64,000 bases of DNA from the NCBI RefSeq assembly GCF_011765465.1, contig NZ_CP050265.1, positions 1,178,001-1,242,000 on the forward strand, written 5' to 3'. Both the position numbers and the translations under genes were made by a program. The stretch's first letter is position 1. The number at the start of each line of letters is the position of its first letter. The notes beneath the pieces were generated by a model. That model saw nothing but the letters and a program-made list of their open reading frames with translations, did no database searches and was not told the DNA's origin. This DNA is from Erythrobacter sp. (lineage in GTDB: Bacteria; Pseudomonadota; Alphaproteobacteria; Sphingomonadales; Sphingomonadaceae). Of the stretch, positions 17,847-26,502 are shown one piece after another.

Positions 17847-18731
17847 TCAGGCGCTAGCAGCGGCGATCTTCTCGATCGCGTCCGACAACGCCTTATTGAA
17901 CTCGGCGTCCGACTGGTCCTTCCTGAGATCCTGCAGCAGGCCGCGGCTGAAGCTCGCGATCATGCCGGGGTTCTTCGCAAGGTGCTCGCACGCCTCGTCG
18001 GTAGAATAGCCGCCCGACAGCGCGACGACGCGCAGCACCTTGGGATGGCTGATGAGCCCGGCGTAGAGCCCCGCCTTGGCGGGTATCGAGAGCTTGAGCA
18101 TCACCTGGCGGCCTTCGGGCAGGGCATCGAGGTTCTTCGTGATCTCGGCCAGCAGGATATCCTCGCCCGCCTCGCGGTCCGCGGCATGGATGTCGTATTC
18201 GGGCTCGATGATCGGCATGAGCCCGGCATCGAGGATCTGCCCGGCGACCTCGAACTGCTGAGCGACGACAGCGGCGATGCCCTTCGGGTTGGCCGACTTG
18301 ATGACCGAACGCATCTTGGTCCCGAACATCCCCTTGGCGACCGATTTCTCGAGCAGCGCGGGAAGCTTGTCGAGCGGCTTCATGAGCTGAACGCCGTCCT
18401 CCTCGTCGGCAAGGCCCTGGTCGACCTTGATGAAGGGGACGATCCCGCGCGCCTTCAGGGCATCGCCGGTCGGCTTGCCGTCAACCTCGCCGTCCATCGT
18501 CTTTTCGAACAGGATCGCACCCAAGACCTTGCCCTCGCCGAAGCACGGCGCGGTGATGACGCGCGCGCGCATCGCGTGGATAGCGGCGAACATTTCGTCC
18601 TCGCCCGACCATTCGCTGTCGTCGACCCCATAGCCGCGCAGCGCCTTGGGCGTGGAGCCGCCAGACTGGTCGAGCGCGGCGATGAAGCCTTTGCCATTGG
18701 CGATACGGTCGGTCATTTCCTTGGTGTTCAT
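17847..18731 (-). CDS. Class I fructose-bisphosphate aldolase
   Basis: A 294-residue class I (Schiff-base) aldolase of the short bacterial type. Signatures include KGFIAALDQSGGSTPKAL at the N terminus, PFIKVDQGLADEEDGVQLMK, MPIIEPEYDIHAAD, VMLKLSIPAKAGLYAG (with the likely Schiff-base Lys) and VVALSGGYSTDEAC. The enzyme splits fructose 1,6-bisphosphate into dihydroxyacetone phosphate and glyceraldehyde 3-phosphate, or runs in reverse for gluconeogenesis. It lies in the same leftward series as tkt, gap and pgk. Confidence 0.92.
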   Translation of the reverse strand: MNTKEMTDRIANGKGFIAALDQSGGSTPKALRGYGVDDSEWSGEDEMFAAIHAMRARVITAPCFGEGKVLGAILFEKTMDGEVDGKPTGDALKARGIVPFIKVDQGLADEEDGVQLMKPLDKLPALLEKSVAKGMFGTKMRSVIKSANPKGIAAVVAQQFEVAGQILDAGLMPIIEPEYDIHAADREAGEDILLAEITKNLDALPEGRQVMLKLSIPAKAGLYAGLISHPKVLRVVALSGGYSTDEACEHLAKNPGMIASFSRGLLQDLRKDQSDAEFNKALSDAIEKIAAASA

Positions 18732-18819
18732 GGCTGGTCCGAAGCCCCCTCGATTGGCCGTGATGTCGTCTGCGCAAGCGCCTTAGCCAGCCCTCCGCCG
18801 CCCTGCAATGGCGCAGACG

Positions 18820-19266
18820 TCAGCGCGCGGCGAGCCGCCGAATGATCCCGGTGAAGGACAGCGCGGGCCTGCCGTCGCCGGTGACAAGCCCGCGCACGAA
18901 GATCGTCTTGCCCCCGCCGCGCGTCACCTCGCCGCGCGCCTCGACCAACGCGCCGGGCGCGACCGCGCCGAGGAAATCGCCCGAAAGGTTGATCGTCACC
19001 GCATTGTCGCCTTGCAGTTCGTCGGTGGCGATCGCGAAAAGCGCGAAATCGGCGAAGGTGAGCAGGCACCCGCCGTGCATCGAACCGCTCGCGTTCATGT
19101 GGCGCTCGGCCGCGCGAAAGGCGCAGACGTGCTCGCCGCTTTCCTCGCGCTTCATGTAGAACGGGCCGGAACGCGCTTCGTAAGGGTCGGTCTTCCAGCA
19201 AGACCAGCCCGCGAATTCGCCTTCGGTCTCCACGACGGGCGCGCCGTATCCTTCGCTCTCGCTCAT
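18820..19266 (-). CDS. PaaI-family hotdog thioesterase
   Basis: A 148-residue single hotdog-fold domain. The active-site-type segment MHGGCLLTFADFALFAIA and the closing strand KTIFVRGLVTGDGRPALSFTG are typical of PaaI/YdiI-like acyl-CoA thioesterases. ATG at 19266 is chosen because the residues upstream in the same frame lack any domain similarity. The substrate is unknown. The gene sits inside the glycolytic operon, 17 bases after the frameshifted DUF4440-like gene. Confidence 0.82.
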   Translation of the reverse strand: MSESEGYGAPVVETEGEFAGWSCWKTDPYEARSGPFYMKREESGEHVCAFRAAERHMNASGSMHGGCLLTFADFALFAIATDELQGDNAVTINLSGDFLGAVAPGALVEARGEVTRGGGKTIFVRGLVTGDGRPALSFTGIIRRLAAR

Positions 19267-19282
19267 ATGTCTCCCTACGTCG

Positions 19283-19710
19283 TCAGCGCCACAACTGCAG
19301 CGCGCGGATCGCGTGCGACAGGGCCTCGTTGGCCTCGACCGGCGCGAGGCTTCGCTCGGCCAGCTTCCAGCGCCGCCGGAGCCCTGATTTTCGCCACAGG
19401 TCGGTGAGCAGGAAGCCCCCGCTCCACGTGTCCCGGCCGACCGCGATTTCCATCTCGGCATGGGCGGTGAACCATACGCCGCCGCCGTGGCTGCGCCCGG
19501 TCACTTCGCGCAGGCGAAAGCCGGTCAGCGCAAGGCCTCGCGAAGCCGCCGCGAGAAAGCTCGCCCGGTCGAGCAGGACCGGGGGGCAGTGCCGAACAGC
19601 ATGACGCATTCGCCCGCAACGTGGCGCTTGAGAGCAGCCCGGTCGGCCTCCATCCAGGCGCGCATCAGCGCAAGTTCGCGGGCCTCGAATTCGGGCGTGA
19701 CATCGGCCAT
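19283..19710 (-). pseudogene. DUF4440/SnoaL-like protein gene interrupted by a one-base frameshift
   Basis: Two overlapping reading frames together make one small NTF2-like protein of about 141 residues. The first frame, from ATG at 19710, gives MADVTPEFEARELALMRAW through GECVMLFGTAP. The second continues PVLLDRASFLAAAS to the stop at 19283. The switch lies at a run of six C on the coding strand (19581-19586); a seventh C would restore one frame. This may be a real inactivating deletion, a sequencing or assembly error, or slippage. The hypothetical intact protein would sit between pgk and the thioesterase in the operon. Family assignment is by overall pattern only. Confidence 0.65.
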
Positions 19711-19723
19711 TCGGGACCGCCCC

Positions 19724-20926
19724 TCAGGCGGCAAGCGCCGCGACGCCGGGCAACTGTTTGCCCTCCATCCATTCGAGGAAGGCGCCGCCAGCGGTTGAAA
19801 TATAGGTGAAATCCTGGGTCACCCCGGCCTGGGCCAGCGCCGCGACCGTATCGCCCCCGCCTGCGACGCTGGTGAGCGAACCCTCCTGCGTCAGCGCCGC
19901 CGCCGTGCGCGCGAGGCTCATCGTGGCGGTGTCGAAAGGCTCGGTCTCGAACGCGCCGAGCGGTCCGTTCCAGACGACCGTGCGGCAGGTCTTGAGCACG
20001 TCGGCGAGCGCTTCGGTCGCTTGCGGTCCGAGATCGAGGATCATCTCGTCCGCCGCGACCTCGTGGACGTTGCAGGTGCGCATCGAAGGCGGGTTGGGCG
20101 CGAATTCCTCGGCCACGACGACGTCATAAGGCAGGTGGACGGTGCAACCCGCGTGGTCCGCCTCGTCCATGATGCGCGAGGCGGTATCAGTCAGGTCATG
20201 CTCGCACAGCGACTTGCCGACATCGACCCCGCGCGCGGCGAGAAAGGTGTTCGCCATGCCGCCGCCGATGATGAGGTGCTGTACGCGGCCGACGAGATGT
20301 TCAAGCACGGCGAGCTTGGTCGAAACCTTGGCTCCCCCAACGATCGCGGCGACCGGCGTTTCGGGATTGCCGAGGGCTGCATCCAGCGCCTTGAGTTCCG
20401 CCTCCATCGAGCGCCCCGCATAGGCCGGGAGGTGATGCGCGATCCCCTCGGTCGACGCGTGGGCGCGGTGCGAGACCGAGAAGGCATCGTTGACGTAGAA
20501 ATCGCCGTGGGCCGCGATACCCTTGGCGAAATCCGCGTCGTTCGCTTCCTCGCCCGGCCAGAAGCGGGTGTTTTCGAGCAGGCCGATATCGCCTGCGCGC
20601 AGGATGCCGACCGATTGCTCGACCACAGGCCCCATGACCTCGGGGATGAACATGATTTCCCTGTCCAGGACTTTCTCGACATCGCCGACGACATAACTGG
20701 TCGACATGGTCGAGTGGCGCTGGCCCTTGGGTCGGCCGAAATGGGCAAGCAGCAGGACCTTGGCCCCGCGCCCCGCGAGTTCGAGGATCGTGGGCTTCAC
20801 CGCCTCGACGCGCGTCACGTCGCTCGCCGAACCTTCCTTCATCGGCAGGTTGAGATCGACCCGGACCAGCGCAACCTGACCGGTGAGATCGTCGGCGAGG
20901 TCACCAAGCGTCCTGAAATTGCTCAT
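19724..20926 (-). CDS. pgk: Phosphoglycerate kinase
   Basis: The 400-residue product converts 1,3-bisphosphoglycerate and ADP to 3-phosphoglycerate and ATP. The family start RVDLNLPM, the substrate-binding LLAHFGRPKG, ENTRFWPGEEAND, AIVGGAKVSTKLAVLEHL, and the C-terminal nucleotide site WNGPLGAFE and AGGGDTVAAL are all present. ATG at 20926 is preferred over GTG at 20932 because the GGGGAGGGG ribosome site is better spaced. It follows gap by 22 bases. Confidence 0.96.
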   Translation of the reverse strand: MSNFRTLGDLADDLTGQVALVRVDLNLPMKEGSASDVTRVEAVKPTILELAGRGAKVLLLAHFGRPKGQRHSTMSTSYVVGDVEKVLDREIMFIPEVMGPVVEQSVGILRAGDIGLLENTRFWPGEEANDADFAKGIAAHGDFYVNDAFSVSHRAHASTEGIAHHLPAYAGRSMEAELKALDAALGNPETPVAAIVGGAKVSTKLAVLEHLVGRVQHLIIGGGMANTFLAARGVDVGKSLCEHDLTDTASRIMDEADHAGCTVHLPYDVVVAEEFAPNPPSMRTCNVHEVAADEMILDLGPQATEALADVLKTCRTVVWNGPLGAFETEPFDTATMSLARTAAALTQEGSLTSVAGGGDTVAALAQAGVTQDFTYISTAGGAFLEWMEGKQLPGVAALAA

Positions 20927-20948
20927 GTTCACCCCTCCCCGGGCTGGA

Positions 20949-21956
20949 TCAGAGGAACTTCGCCATCACCCCGGCGGTGTCGATCATGCGGTTGGAGAAG
21001 CCCCATTCGTTGTCGTACCAGCTGACCACGCGGGCGAGCTTGCCTTCCATCACGCTGGTTTCAAGGCTGTCGACGGTCGAGCTTGCCGGGTAGTGGTTGA
21101 AGTCCGAGGAGACGAGCGGTTGGTCCGTGTAGTCGAGCACGCCCTTCATGGCACCCTCGGCCGCTGCCTTGAGCGCTTCGTTCAGCTCTTCCTTCGTCGT
21201 GTCGCGGCCCGGCACGAAAACGAGGTCGACGAGGCTGACATTGGGCGTCGGCACGCGAACGCTCGATCCGTCGAGCTTGCCGTTGAGTTCCGGCAGGACG
21301 AGCCCCACCGCACGCGCAGCGCCGGTGGTGGTCGGGATCATGTTCGCAGCACCCGCGCGGGCGCGGCGCAGGTCCTTGTGGATCTGGTCGAGCATCCGCT
21401 GGTCGTTGGTGTAGGAATGGATCGTCGTCATGAAACCGCGAGTGATGCCGACGGTGTCGTTGAGCACCTTGGCTACAGGCGCGAGGCAGTTGGTGGTGCA
21501 GCTCGCGTTCGAGACGATGTCGTCCTCGGCCGTCAGGCTTTCGTGGTTGACGCCGAACACGATGGTCTTGGAGACGCCGCTTGCCGGGGCCGAGATCAGG
21601 ACCTTTTTAGCGCCGGCGGCGATGTGCGGGCGGCTTGCCTCGTCCGACTGGAAGAAGCCGGTGCATTCGAGCACGATGTCGACGCCCATGTCGCCGTGCG
21701 GCAGCTTGCCCGGATCGCGCTCGGCAGTGACGGCGATGCGCTTGCCGTTGACGGTGATCGAAGTGTCGTCCGAACTCACCTCGCCGTCGAAGCGCCCATG
21801 GACGCTGTCATGGGCGAAGAGAAGCGCATTCGACTTCGCATCGGCAAGATCGTTGATCGAGACGAGATCGAGGTCGTGATCGGTCCGCTCGAGGATCGCG
21901 CGCGCCACGAGCCGCCCGATGCGGCCAAAACCGTTGATCGCAACTTTCGTCGCCAT
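20949..21956 (-). CDS. gap: Type I glyceraldehyde-3-phosphate dehydrogenase
   Basis: This 335-residue enzyme oxidises glyceraldehyde 3-phosphate to 1,3-bisphosphoglycerate. The NAD-binding start [14 protein letters not shown], active-site [17 protein letters not shown] with the catalytic Cys, the phosphate-binding [19 protein letters not shown], and [15 protein letters not shown] are intact. ATG at 21956 is set by the conserved N terminus and an AAGGA ribosome site. It lies between tkt (17-bp gap) and pgk. Confidence 0.97.
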   Translation of the reverse strand: MATKVAINGFGRIGRLVARAILERTDHDLDLVSINDLADAKSNALLFAHDSVHGRFDGEVSSDDTSITVNGKRIAVTAERDPGKLPHGDMGVDIVLECTGFFQSDEASRPHIAAGAKKVLISAPASGVSKTIVFGVNHESLTAEDDIVSNASCTTNCLAPVAKVLNDTVGITRGFMTTIHSYTNDQRMLDQIHKDLRRARAGAANMIPTTTGAARAVGLVLPELNGKLDGSSVRVPTPNVSLVDLVFVPGRDTTKEELNEALKAAAEGAMKGVLDYTDQPLVSSDFNHYPASSTVDSLETSVMEGKLARVVSWYDNEWGFSNRMIDTAGVMAKFL

Positions 21957-21973
21957 ATCCTTGAAACTCCTGC

Positions 21974-23965
21974 TTATCCGTTCAGTTTGTCTTTGATTCT
22001 GGAGGCGACCCTTTCGGCTGTGAAACCGAAATGCTCGAACAGGTCCTTGGCCGGGGCGGAGGCGCCGAAGCGATCGAGCCCGATGGCGAGCCCGCGCGGA
22101 AAGGCGCGGTTCGAGGTGTAGCGCTCCCACCCGAAGGTGCTCCCCGCCTCGAGGCTGACGATCAGCGCGTCGTCGGGAAGGATCTCTGCGCGGTATTCGT
22201 CGGACTGCTCATCGAAGAGTTCGGTCGAGACCATCGAGACGACGTCGACCCCGAGCCCGTCGGCCTCGAGCGCATCGGCCGCATCCATCGCAAGCGCGAC
22301 TTCCGAGCCACTCGCGAGGATCACCACCTTGCGGAAATTCGTCGCTTCGCGCACCCGGTAGCCGCCGCGCGCGCAGGGGTTGTCCTCGCGCGCCTCGAGC
22401 CGCAGTTGGCGCAGGCCCTGACGCGAAAGGGCGAGCACCGTGGGTCGCCCCTTCTGTTCAAGCGCGACCTGCCAGCACTCCGCCGTCTCGACCGCATCGG
22501 CCGGGCGCATGACGAGCAGGTTCGGGATAGCCCGCAAAGACGCGAGATGTTCGATCGGCTGGTGGGTCGGTCCGTCCTCACCCAGCCCGATGCTGTCATG
22601 GGTCATGACGTAGACCACCCGCGCCTGCTGGAGCGCCGACAGTCGGATCGCGCCGCGTGCATAGTCAGTGAAGACGAGGAAGGTTCCGCCGTAGGGGATG
22701 ACGCCGCCATGCAGGGCCATGCCGTTCATCGCCGCGGCCATGCCGAATTCGCGGATGCCGTAATAGATATAACGGCCCGAATAATCGTCGGCGGTGAAAG
22801 GCTTGATGTCGCCTGCCTTGGTGTTGTTCGAACCGGTCAAGTCCGCACTGCCGCCGATCATTTCGGGGACGGCCGGATTGAGCGCGGCGAGCGCCATTTC
22901 GCTCGCCTTGCGGGTGGCTACGCCCTGCGGATCGGCGATGAGCTTGGCAATGTGCTGGCCGAGCGAGTCGGTCTCCGGGAGCTCGCCCGCCATGCGGCGT
23001 TCAAACTCGGCCTTGTGCGCGCTCTCGTGGAGGCGAAGCTCCCAGTCGCCGAGCTCGGTCCGACCCCGCTCTGCGGTCGATCCCCAGTCTTCGAGGACAT
23101 CATCGGGGATGACGAAGGGCTCGTATTCCCAGCCCAGCGTTTCGCGAGTGGCCGCGACTTCTTCGACCCCCAGCGGCGCACCGTGGGTCGCCGCCGTGCC
23201 CTGCTTGCCCGGCGACCCCTTGCCGATCACCGTGCGGCAGGCGACGAGCGAGGGCCGGTTCGCCTCCTTCGCTTCACCGATCGCGCGTTCGATGTCGGCA
23301 AAATCGTGGCCGTCGCATTCGGTGACGTGCCAGCCCGTCGCCTTGTAGCGCGCCTTGATGTCCTCCGAGGTCGAAAGGTCGGTCGCACCGTCAATGGTGA
23401 TCCGGTTGTCGTCCCACAGGACGATCAGTTTGCCGAGGTGCAGGTGTCCGGCAAGACCGATCGCTTCGTGGTTGATGCCTTCCATCAGGCAGCCGTCGCC
23501 CGCGATCGCCCAAGTCCGATGGTCGACGAGGTCATCGCCGAACACTGCATTCAGATGCCGCTCGGCGATCGCCATGCCGACCGCCATCGCAAGCCCCTGG
23601 CCAAGCGGGCCGGTGGTGCACTCGACGCCTTCAAGCAGGAAATTCTCCGGATGCCCGGCGCAGGGGCTGCCGAGCTGGCGGAAATTGCGGATGTCCTCCA
23701 TCGTCGGGCGGGCATAGCCGGTCAAATGGAGCAGCGAGTAGATCAGCATCGAGCCGTGGCCTGCCGACAGCACGAAGCGGTCGCGGTCGGGCCAGTCGGG
23801 CCGGGCGGGGTCGAACTTGACGTGGGAGTCGAACAGGACGGTGGCGACATCGGCCATGCCCATCGGCATCCCGGGATGGCCCGAATTGGCGGCCTGCACC
23901 GCGTCCATCGAAAGCGCGCGAATGGCGTTCGCCATGCGTTGGAGCCTGGCAGTGTCTTTCGTCAT
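21974..23965 (-). CDS. tkt: Transketolase
   Basis: A 663-residue thiamine-diphosphate enzyme of the pentose phosphate pathway. N-terminal [15 protein letters not shown], the ThDP motif [16 protein letters not shown] ending at WDDN, the C-terminal pyrimidine domain with [19 protein letters not shown], and a final [19 protein letters not shown] are all diagnostic. ATG at 23965 is the start of family similarity. It leads the leftward operon with gap, pgk, aldolase and thiE. Confidence 0.96.
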   Translation of the reverse strand: MTKDTARLQRMANAIRALSMDAVQAANSGHPGMPMGMADVATVLFDSHVKFDPARPDWPDRDRFVLSAGHGSMLIYSLLHLTGYARPTMEDIRNFRQLGSPCAGHPENFLLEGVECTTGPLGQGLAMAVGMAIAERHLNAVFGDDLVDHRTWAIAGDGCLMEGINHEAIGLAGHLHLGKLIVLWDDNRITIDGATDLSTSEDIKARYKATGWHVTECDGHDFADIERAIGEAKEANRPSLVACRTVIGKGSPGKQGTAATHGAPLGVEEVAATRETLGWEYEPFVIPDDVLEDWGSTAERGRTELGDWELRLHESAHKAEFERRMAGELPETDSLGQHIAKLIADPQGVATRKASEMALAALNPAVPEMIGGSADLTGSNNTKAGDIKPFTADDYSGRYIYYGIREFGMAAAMNGMALHGGVIPYGGTFLVFTDYARGAIRLSALQQARVVYVMTHDSIGLGEDGPTHQPIEHLASLRAIPNLLVMRPADAVETAECWQVALEQKGRPTVLALSRQGLRQLRLEAREDNPCARGGYRVREATNFRKVVILASGSEVALAMDAADALEADGLGVDVVSMVSTELFDEQSDEYRAEILPDDALIVSLEAGSTFGWERYTSNRAFPRGLAIGLDRFGASAPAKDLFEHFGFTAERVASRIKDKLNG

Positions 23966-24266
23966 CGCGGGATGTGCCTCCTGATGGCTCCGCTGGGTGG
24001 GGATACTCAGGCGAGCCCTTCGCCCTTGTCGCCCGCCCCGAACCATGCCGGGCCGGGCGATTCGATCCCCTCTCGTGATCGCGCGCTGCCATTGCCGAGC
24101 CTTCCTGCAAGGTCAAGCGCGCGGGATGCGCCCGCCTGCGAACGGCCCTGTACGAGCGACCGGAGCGATGTCGGACCAACGGCTCGCGGCCGGCCCCGCG
24201 AAGACTTATCAACAGCCGCCCCCAAGGCTTTGCGCGCCTTCGCCTTTCTTGCTACCTCGCAAGTCC
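23966..24266. other. Divergent intergenic region between tkt and the zapA cluster
   Basis: About 300 bases without a supportable gene. Open frames here are low-complexity Arg/Pro/Ala shadows. It must hold the promoter for the tkt operon and for the 70-aa/zapA pair. No clear promoter consensus or riboswitch could be identified by eye. Confidence 0.4.
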
Positions 24267-24479
24267 ATGGCGACGGCCCGGATGGAACAGGCGATCGCGC
24301 GCATCGAGGCCGCGTTGACGCGGCTGGAGAGCGCACGCCCTCCGGGCAGGTCGGGCGAACCGGAAATGGAGAACTCCCCGCGCGTCCTCGCGCTCGTCGA
24401 CAGACACGAAAAGCTGCGCGAGGAAGTCGCCGAGACGCTGCGCGATCTTGATGCGCTGATCGCGGAGATCGAGCCGTGA
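24267..24479 (+). CDS. Small coiled-coil-like protein upstream of zapA
   Basis: A 70-residue protein predicted almost entirely helical, with Leu/Ile at heptad-like spacing (ARIEAALTRLE, then KLREEVAETLRDLDALIAEIE). It has no signal peptide or membrane segment. ATG at 24267 is used; ATG at 24282 is also possible. The gene precedes zapA by 22 bases in the same direction, so a cell-division-related role is plausible but not shown. Confidence 0.7.
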   Translation: MATARMEQAIARIEAALTRLESARPPGRSGEPEMENSPRVLALVDRHEKLREEVAETLRDLDALIAEIEP

Positions 24480-24501
24480 CCCGCCGCCGCGCGAGGGCGC
24501 G

Positions 24502-25011
24502 ATGAGCACCGTCACTCTCACCATCGGCCCGCGCAGTTACCAGGTCGCCTGCGCGCCGGGCGAGGAGGCGGCGGTAGAACGCCTCGGCGCGATCGTGGCA
24601 GAGAAGTACGCCGCTCTCGGCGCGGCACGCGGGCCGTTGGAGGCGCAGAATATGCTGTTCGCCGCGCTGTTCATGGCCGACGAACTGGCCGAGGCGCGCG
24701 AGAAGGCAGCCAAGGCTGAACATCAGCAGGAGCGTATCGGCGGCACGCGCGAGGCGCTTGAGGCGGAGATCGAAACCCTGCGCAGGTCCGAGGCGCGCGC
24801 ACGTGCCGAGATCCGAGAGCTCAAGGCCGAACTCGCCACGCTGCGCGAGGCGGCAAACCACCAGCACGACCTGTTCGGAACGCCCGCATCGGACGAGGCG
24901 GACCGCGTCGCCGCACTTCTCGAAACACTGGCCGAGCGTCTCGAACAGGCCGCCGACAGGTTCGCCGGGCCGCCTGCGGATTCTCTTGAAGCGGACACCG
25001 CCGGAGCCTAG
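24502..25011 (+). CDS. zapA: Cell division protein ZapA, with long C-terminal extension
   Basis: ZapA promotes FtsZ bundling at the Z-ring. Residues 1-100 match the family: a beta-rich start VTLTIGPRSYQVACAPGEE, then helical AAVERLGAIVAEKYAALGAARGPLEAQNMLFAALFMADEL, which forms the dimer/tetramer coiled coil. The protein is 169 residues, longer than the usual 100-110, with an extra charged helix and an acidic tail. It is followed by 6S RNA and fau, a syntenic arrangement seen in many proteobacteria. Confidence 0.88.
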   Translation: MSTVTLTIGPRSYQVACAPGEEAAVERLGAIVAEKYAALGAARGPLEAQNMLFAALFMADELAEAREKAAKAEHQQERIGGTREALEAEIETLRRSEARARAEIRELKAELATLREAANHQHDLFGTPASDEADRVAALLETLAERLEQAADRFAGPPADSLEADTAGA

Positions 25012-25039
25012 ATACGCCCTCGGCGGGACTGCCCGGCAC

Positions 25040-25205
25040 GAGCCGATCGAATATCCCTGAGGCTATAAGCAATCCTAGGGAGCTGTCCCTGCCTGGGTCC
25101 ACCGGTTCGTCCGGGGGGCTCGGGTATACGGCGCCCACCTGACGTTGAGGCGTCAGAGGATTTCCCGGCAACGACCCATGGTGGTTCCGTCACGTTCTTT
25201 GTTGC
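25040..25205 (+). ncRNA. ssrS: 6S RNA
   Basis: The segment between zapA and fau has the expected position and elements: a 5' segment ATATCCCTGAGGCTATAAGC, a central G/C-rich irregular hairpin closed around CACCGGTTCGTCCGG, and a 3' segment with GGATTTCCCGGCAACGACCC. 6S RNA binds RNA polymerase holoenzyme and mimics an open promoter. Ends are approximate because the closing stem was judged by eye. Confidence 0.72.
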
Positions 25206-25272
25206 CCTACCGCTTCGCTGCTTGAGGGCGTGGTCGGTTATCGTTGCCCTACCGCTTCGCTGCTTGAGGGCG
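25201..25272. repeat. Two 30-bp direct repeats after 6S RNA
   Basis: Identical 30-bp copies occupy 25201-25230 and 25243-25272 with a 12-bp spacer. Each begins GTTGCCCTACCGCTTCGCTG and can fold, because GCCCT near its start pairs with AGGGC near its end. They may be processed transcript ends, terminators or a genome-wide repeat family. Confidence 0.75.
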
Positions 25273-25296
25273 CAGTTGGTTTTGGTTTCCTCGCTA

Positions 25297-25316
25297 ACGC
25301 GCCCTGAAGGGCGCGT
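25297..25316. repeat. Perfect inverted repeat upstream of fau
   Basis: ACGCGCCCT and AGGGCGCGT flank a two-base centre (25297-25305 and 25308-25316). No T tract follows, so it is not a simple terminator. A second GGCCC/GGGCC hairpin lies about 30 bases downstream. Confidence 0.5.
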
Positions 25317-25402
25317 CGCTGCGGGCGGGCGGTCGCCCTTGCGGCCCTTTGGGCCGTTCATCGCGCCCATTCATTGTTATTAGGAGCGGGCAAGTCTTCG
25401 CC

Positions 25403-25981
25403 GTGTCGAACAAGTCCGAACTTCGCGAACAACTCAGGGCCCTGCGCCGGGTTCATGTCGAGGCGCAGCCCGATCGCATTCGCGCGCTCCTGTTCCACCG
25501 TCCGCCCGCGCCCATCGTCGCTATGATCGAGCCCGGTGCCGTGATCGGCCTTTACCATGCGAGCCGCTACGAGGCCCCGGCCAGCGCTTATGCAGGCTTT
25601 TTCGCAGAGCAGGGGCACGTCGTCGCCCTGCCCCACTTTGGCGCGCGCGATGCGGCAATGACGTTTCGCGCGCACACCGACCCGTTCGGCGCGAGCGACC
25701 TCGCGCCCGGCCCTTTCGGCCTGCTCCAGCCCGCCGGCGAGCCCGAGGAACTGGTCCCCGACGTGCTGTTCGTGCCGCTGGTGGGCTTTACGGAGACCTG
25801 CGAGCGGCTCGGCCAGGGCGGCGGGCATTACGACCGCTGGCTTGCGGAACATCCAGGGCGGCTGACGATTGGGCTCGCATGGGACGCGCAGCTGATCGAG
25901 CCGGCCTCGGCCCTGCCGCTGGAGCCGCATGACCACCGGCTGGATGCGGTCGTGACGCCGACCCGGATCTACCGACCCTGA
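25403..25981 (+). CDS. fau: 5-formyltetrahydrofolate cyclo-ligase
   Basis: This 192-residue enzyme converts 5-formyltetrahydrofolate to 5,10-methenyltetrahydrofolate with ATP. The N-terminal ELREQLRALRR helix, the substrate loop region GLYHASRYEAPA, and the ATP/Mg segment VPLVGFTETCERLGQGGGHYDRWLAEH are recognisable. A GTG start at 25403 is chosen by homology; the nearest AGGAG is about 16 bases away, so initiation may be weak or the start slightly different. Linkage to 6S RNA is conserved in many bacteria. Confidence 0.9.
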   Translation: MSNKSELREQLRALRRVHVEAQPDRIRALLFHRPPAPIVAMIEPGAVIGLYHASRYEAPASAYAGFFAEQGHVVALPHFGARDAAMTFRAHTDPFGASDLAPGPFGLLQPAGEPEELVPDVLFVPLVGFTETCERLGQGGGHYDRWLAEHPGRLTIGLAWDAQLIEPASALPLEPHDHRLDAVVTPTRIYRP

Positions 25982-25999
25982 AGCGATGATGTCGAGACG

Positions 26000-26266
26000 A
26001 TGAGCAACCCCATGCGCGAGACCCCGACCTGGCGGATCCCCTTCGGGATCATCACCCTTTTCCTTGCGATCATGGTCTATGCCATCGCGATTGCGCGCTA
26101 TGCGCCCGACCTGATCGGCGGTTGGCCCGGTTGGGCGCAGACCATCGCCTACCTCTTGCTGGGGGTGATCTGGTTGCTGCCCTTGAAGCGATTCCTGATC
26201 TGGATGGAAACCGGTCGCTGGGGCGCGCCGGAGCCGTTGCCCGACCCCGACGACGAAACGCGCTGA
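26000..26266 (+). CDS. DUF2842 family membrane protein
   Basis: An 88-residue protein with two predicted membrane helices (about residues 13-33 and 45-65) joined by a short loop, and a charged C-terminal tail ending near PDDETR. The pattern WRIPFGIITLFLAIMVYAI then IGGWPGWAQTIAYLLLGVIWLLPLK matches DUF2842, a family of unknown function common in alphaproteobacteria. It starts 18 bases after fau and is probably co-transcribed with it. Confidence 0.8.
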   Translation: MSNPMRETPTWRIPFGIITLFLAIMVYAIAIARYAPDLIGGWPGWAQTIAYLLLGVIWLLPLKRFLIWMETGRWGAPEPLPDPDDETR

Positions 26267-26308
26267 CCCCGCTGGGGACCGCGCCGACTTCACCGATGAT
26301 GGGGAAAG

Positions 26309-26385
<77 letters not shown>

Positions 26386-26502
26386 GCATTGGGTTGTTTC
26401 CGCCCCGCGGCAGATCCGCTGCCGGTGGAGGAGCAGCGCCATTAGGCCCGGCGCGGAAGGCTGTCAACGCTCTCCGGCAAGGGCCAGGCGCTTTTTTTCG
26501 CC

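Noticed and set aside
25008..25370. 120-aa minus-strand ORF with repeated ALKQRSGRAT
   Set aside because: Produced by the 30-bp direct repeats and the 6S RNA antisense strand; no ribosome site or domain sense.
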